Shown here: piece by piece, positions 63,265 to 64,000 of the stretch
Layout: every line of letters starts with the position of its first letter
Numbering within the stretch: the first letter of the stretch is position 1
Assembly (NCBI GenBank): GCA_003862155.1
Contig: QOUV01000009.1
Coordinates: 1 to 64,000, forward strand
Direction: 5' to 3'
Source: Lachnospiraceae bacterium
GTDB taxonomy: Bacteria; Bacillota; Clostridia; Lachnospirales; Lachnospiraceae
DNA: 64,000 bases
Notes under the pieces: model-generated
Database searches by the model: none
Seen by the model: only the letters and a program-made list of their open reading frames with translations
Told to the model about the DNA's origin: nothing
Translations under genes and position numbers: made by a program

Positions 63265-63364
63265 AAGGAGCCCGGATGGGCGTAGATAAACAGATGCCGG
63301 AAAGGAACGGATAAGAGATTTTTGGCGGGATACTTGAAAATAGGTTATTTTTCTTGTATGATAA

Positions 63365-64000
<636 letters not shown>

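Overview
The window looks like a chromosomal piece of an anaerobic Firmicute, most likely a Lachnospiraceae-type gut clostridium. This rests on gene content and order: a Firmicute division and cell-wall cluster starting with mraZ, DapF/DapL lysine synthesis, pyruvate formate-lyase with its activase, a UPF0237/UPF0210 pair, and IS256-family elements. No rRNA or tRNA gene was seen. The species cannot be named from this sequence.

Region 1 (1-9.05 kb) is a very large CRISPR array of 121 repeats and 120 spacers with type I-C-like 32-bp repeats read on the + strand. Its leader lies at 116-328. The left edge holds the first 14 codons and the right end of an IS256-family element. A decayed IS256-family element lies beyond the old, leader-distal end. 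No cas gene is inside the window. Region 2 (9.1-17 kb) is metabolic and partly decaying: a small hypothetical gene, a broken MATE transporter coupled to a YwaF-type membrane protein, a lactate-oxidase-family flavoenzyme, and an AraC regulator divergent from a rhamnose operon (rhaD with a one-base frameshift, an AraA/FucI-like isomerase, rhaB).

Region 3 (17-23.8 kb) has pflB and pflA, separated and followed by large hairpin-forming GC-rich repeats, then about 1.4 kb of non-coding repeats, pgeF, and a DUF2798 gene. An 82-bp palindrome recurs close to gene ends. Region 4 (23.8-28.9 kb) is a two-gene operon: an MMPL-type transporter and a 940-residue surface protein with XXXLXXG repeats, behind an operator-like palindrome. 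Region 5 (29-36.8 kb) holds a eukaryotic-type hisA, dapF, dapL and small housekeeping genes (phosphoesterase, GNAT, phospholipase C-like, CYTH, DJ-1).

Region 6 (36.9-46.5 kb) is the division and wall cluster mraZ-rsmH-ftsL-PBP-mraY-murD-ftsW-ftsQ-ftsZ, with ten-base-spaced MraZ boxes. It lacks murG, murC/E/F and a separate ftsA. Region 7 (46.5-57.7 kb) has a beta-CASP hydrolase, aminopeptidase P, a PolA whose 5'-nuclease domain looks dead, cardiolipin synthase, a CoaE/FtsA-like fusion protein, and a WalJ-type hydrolase. Region 8 (57.7-64 kb) has the ACT/UPF0210 pair, 70-bp tandem repeats in front of a YoaK-type membrane protein, and two arrays of a 52-bp hairpin repeat that bracket a PD-(D/E)XK-like gene, ending in an ABC-F ATPase cut by the window edge.

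The most unusual items are the paired 52-bp hairpin arrays with a shared end motif, the long-hairpin repeat family around pfl, the CoaE-FtsA fusion, the degenerate PolA nuclease domain, and the 120-spacer CRISPR array with repeated and near-identical spacers.
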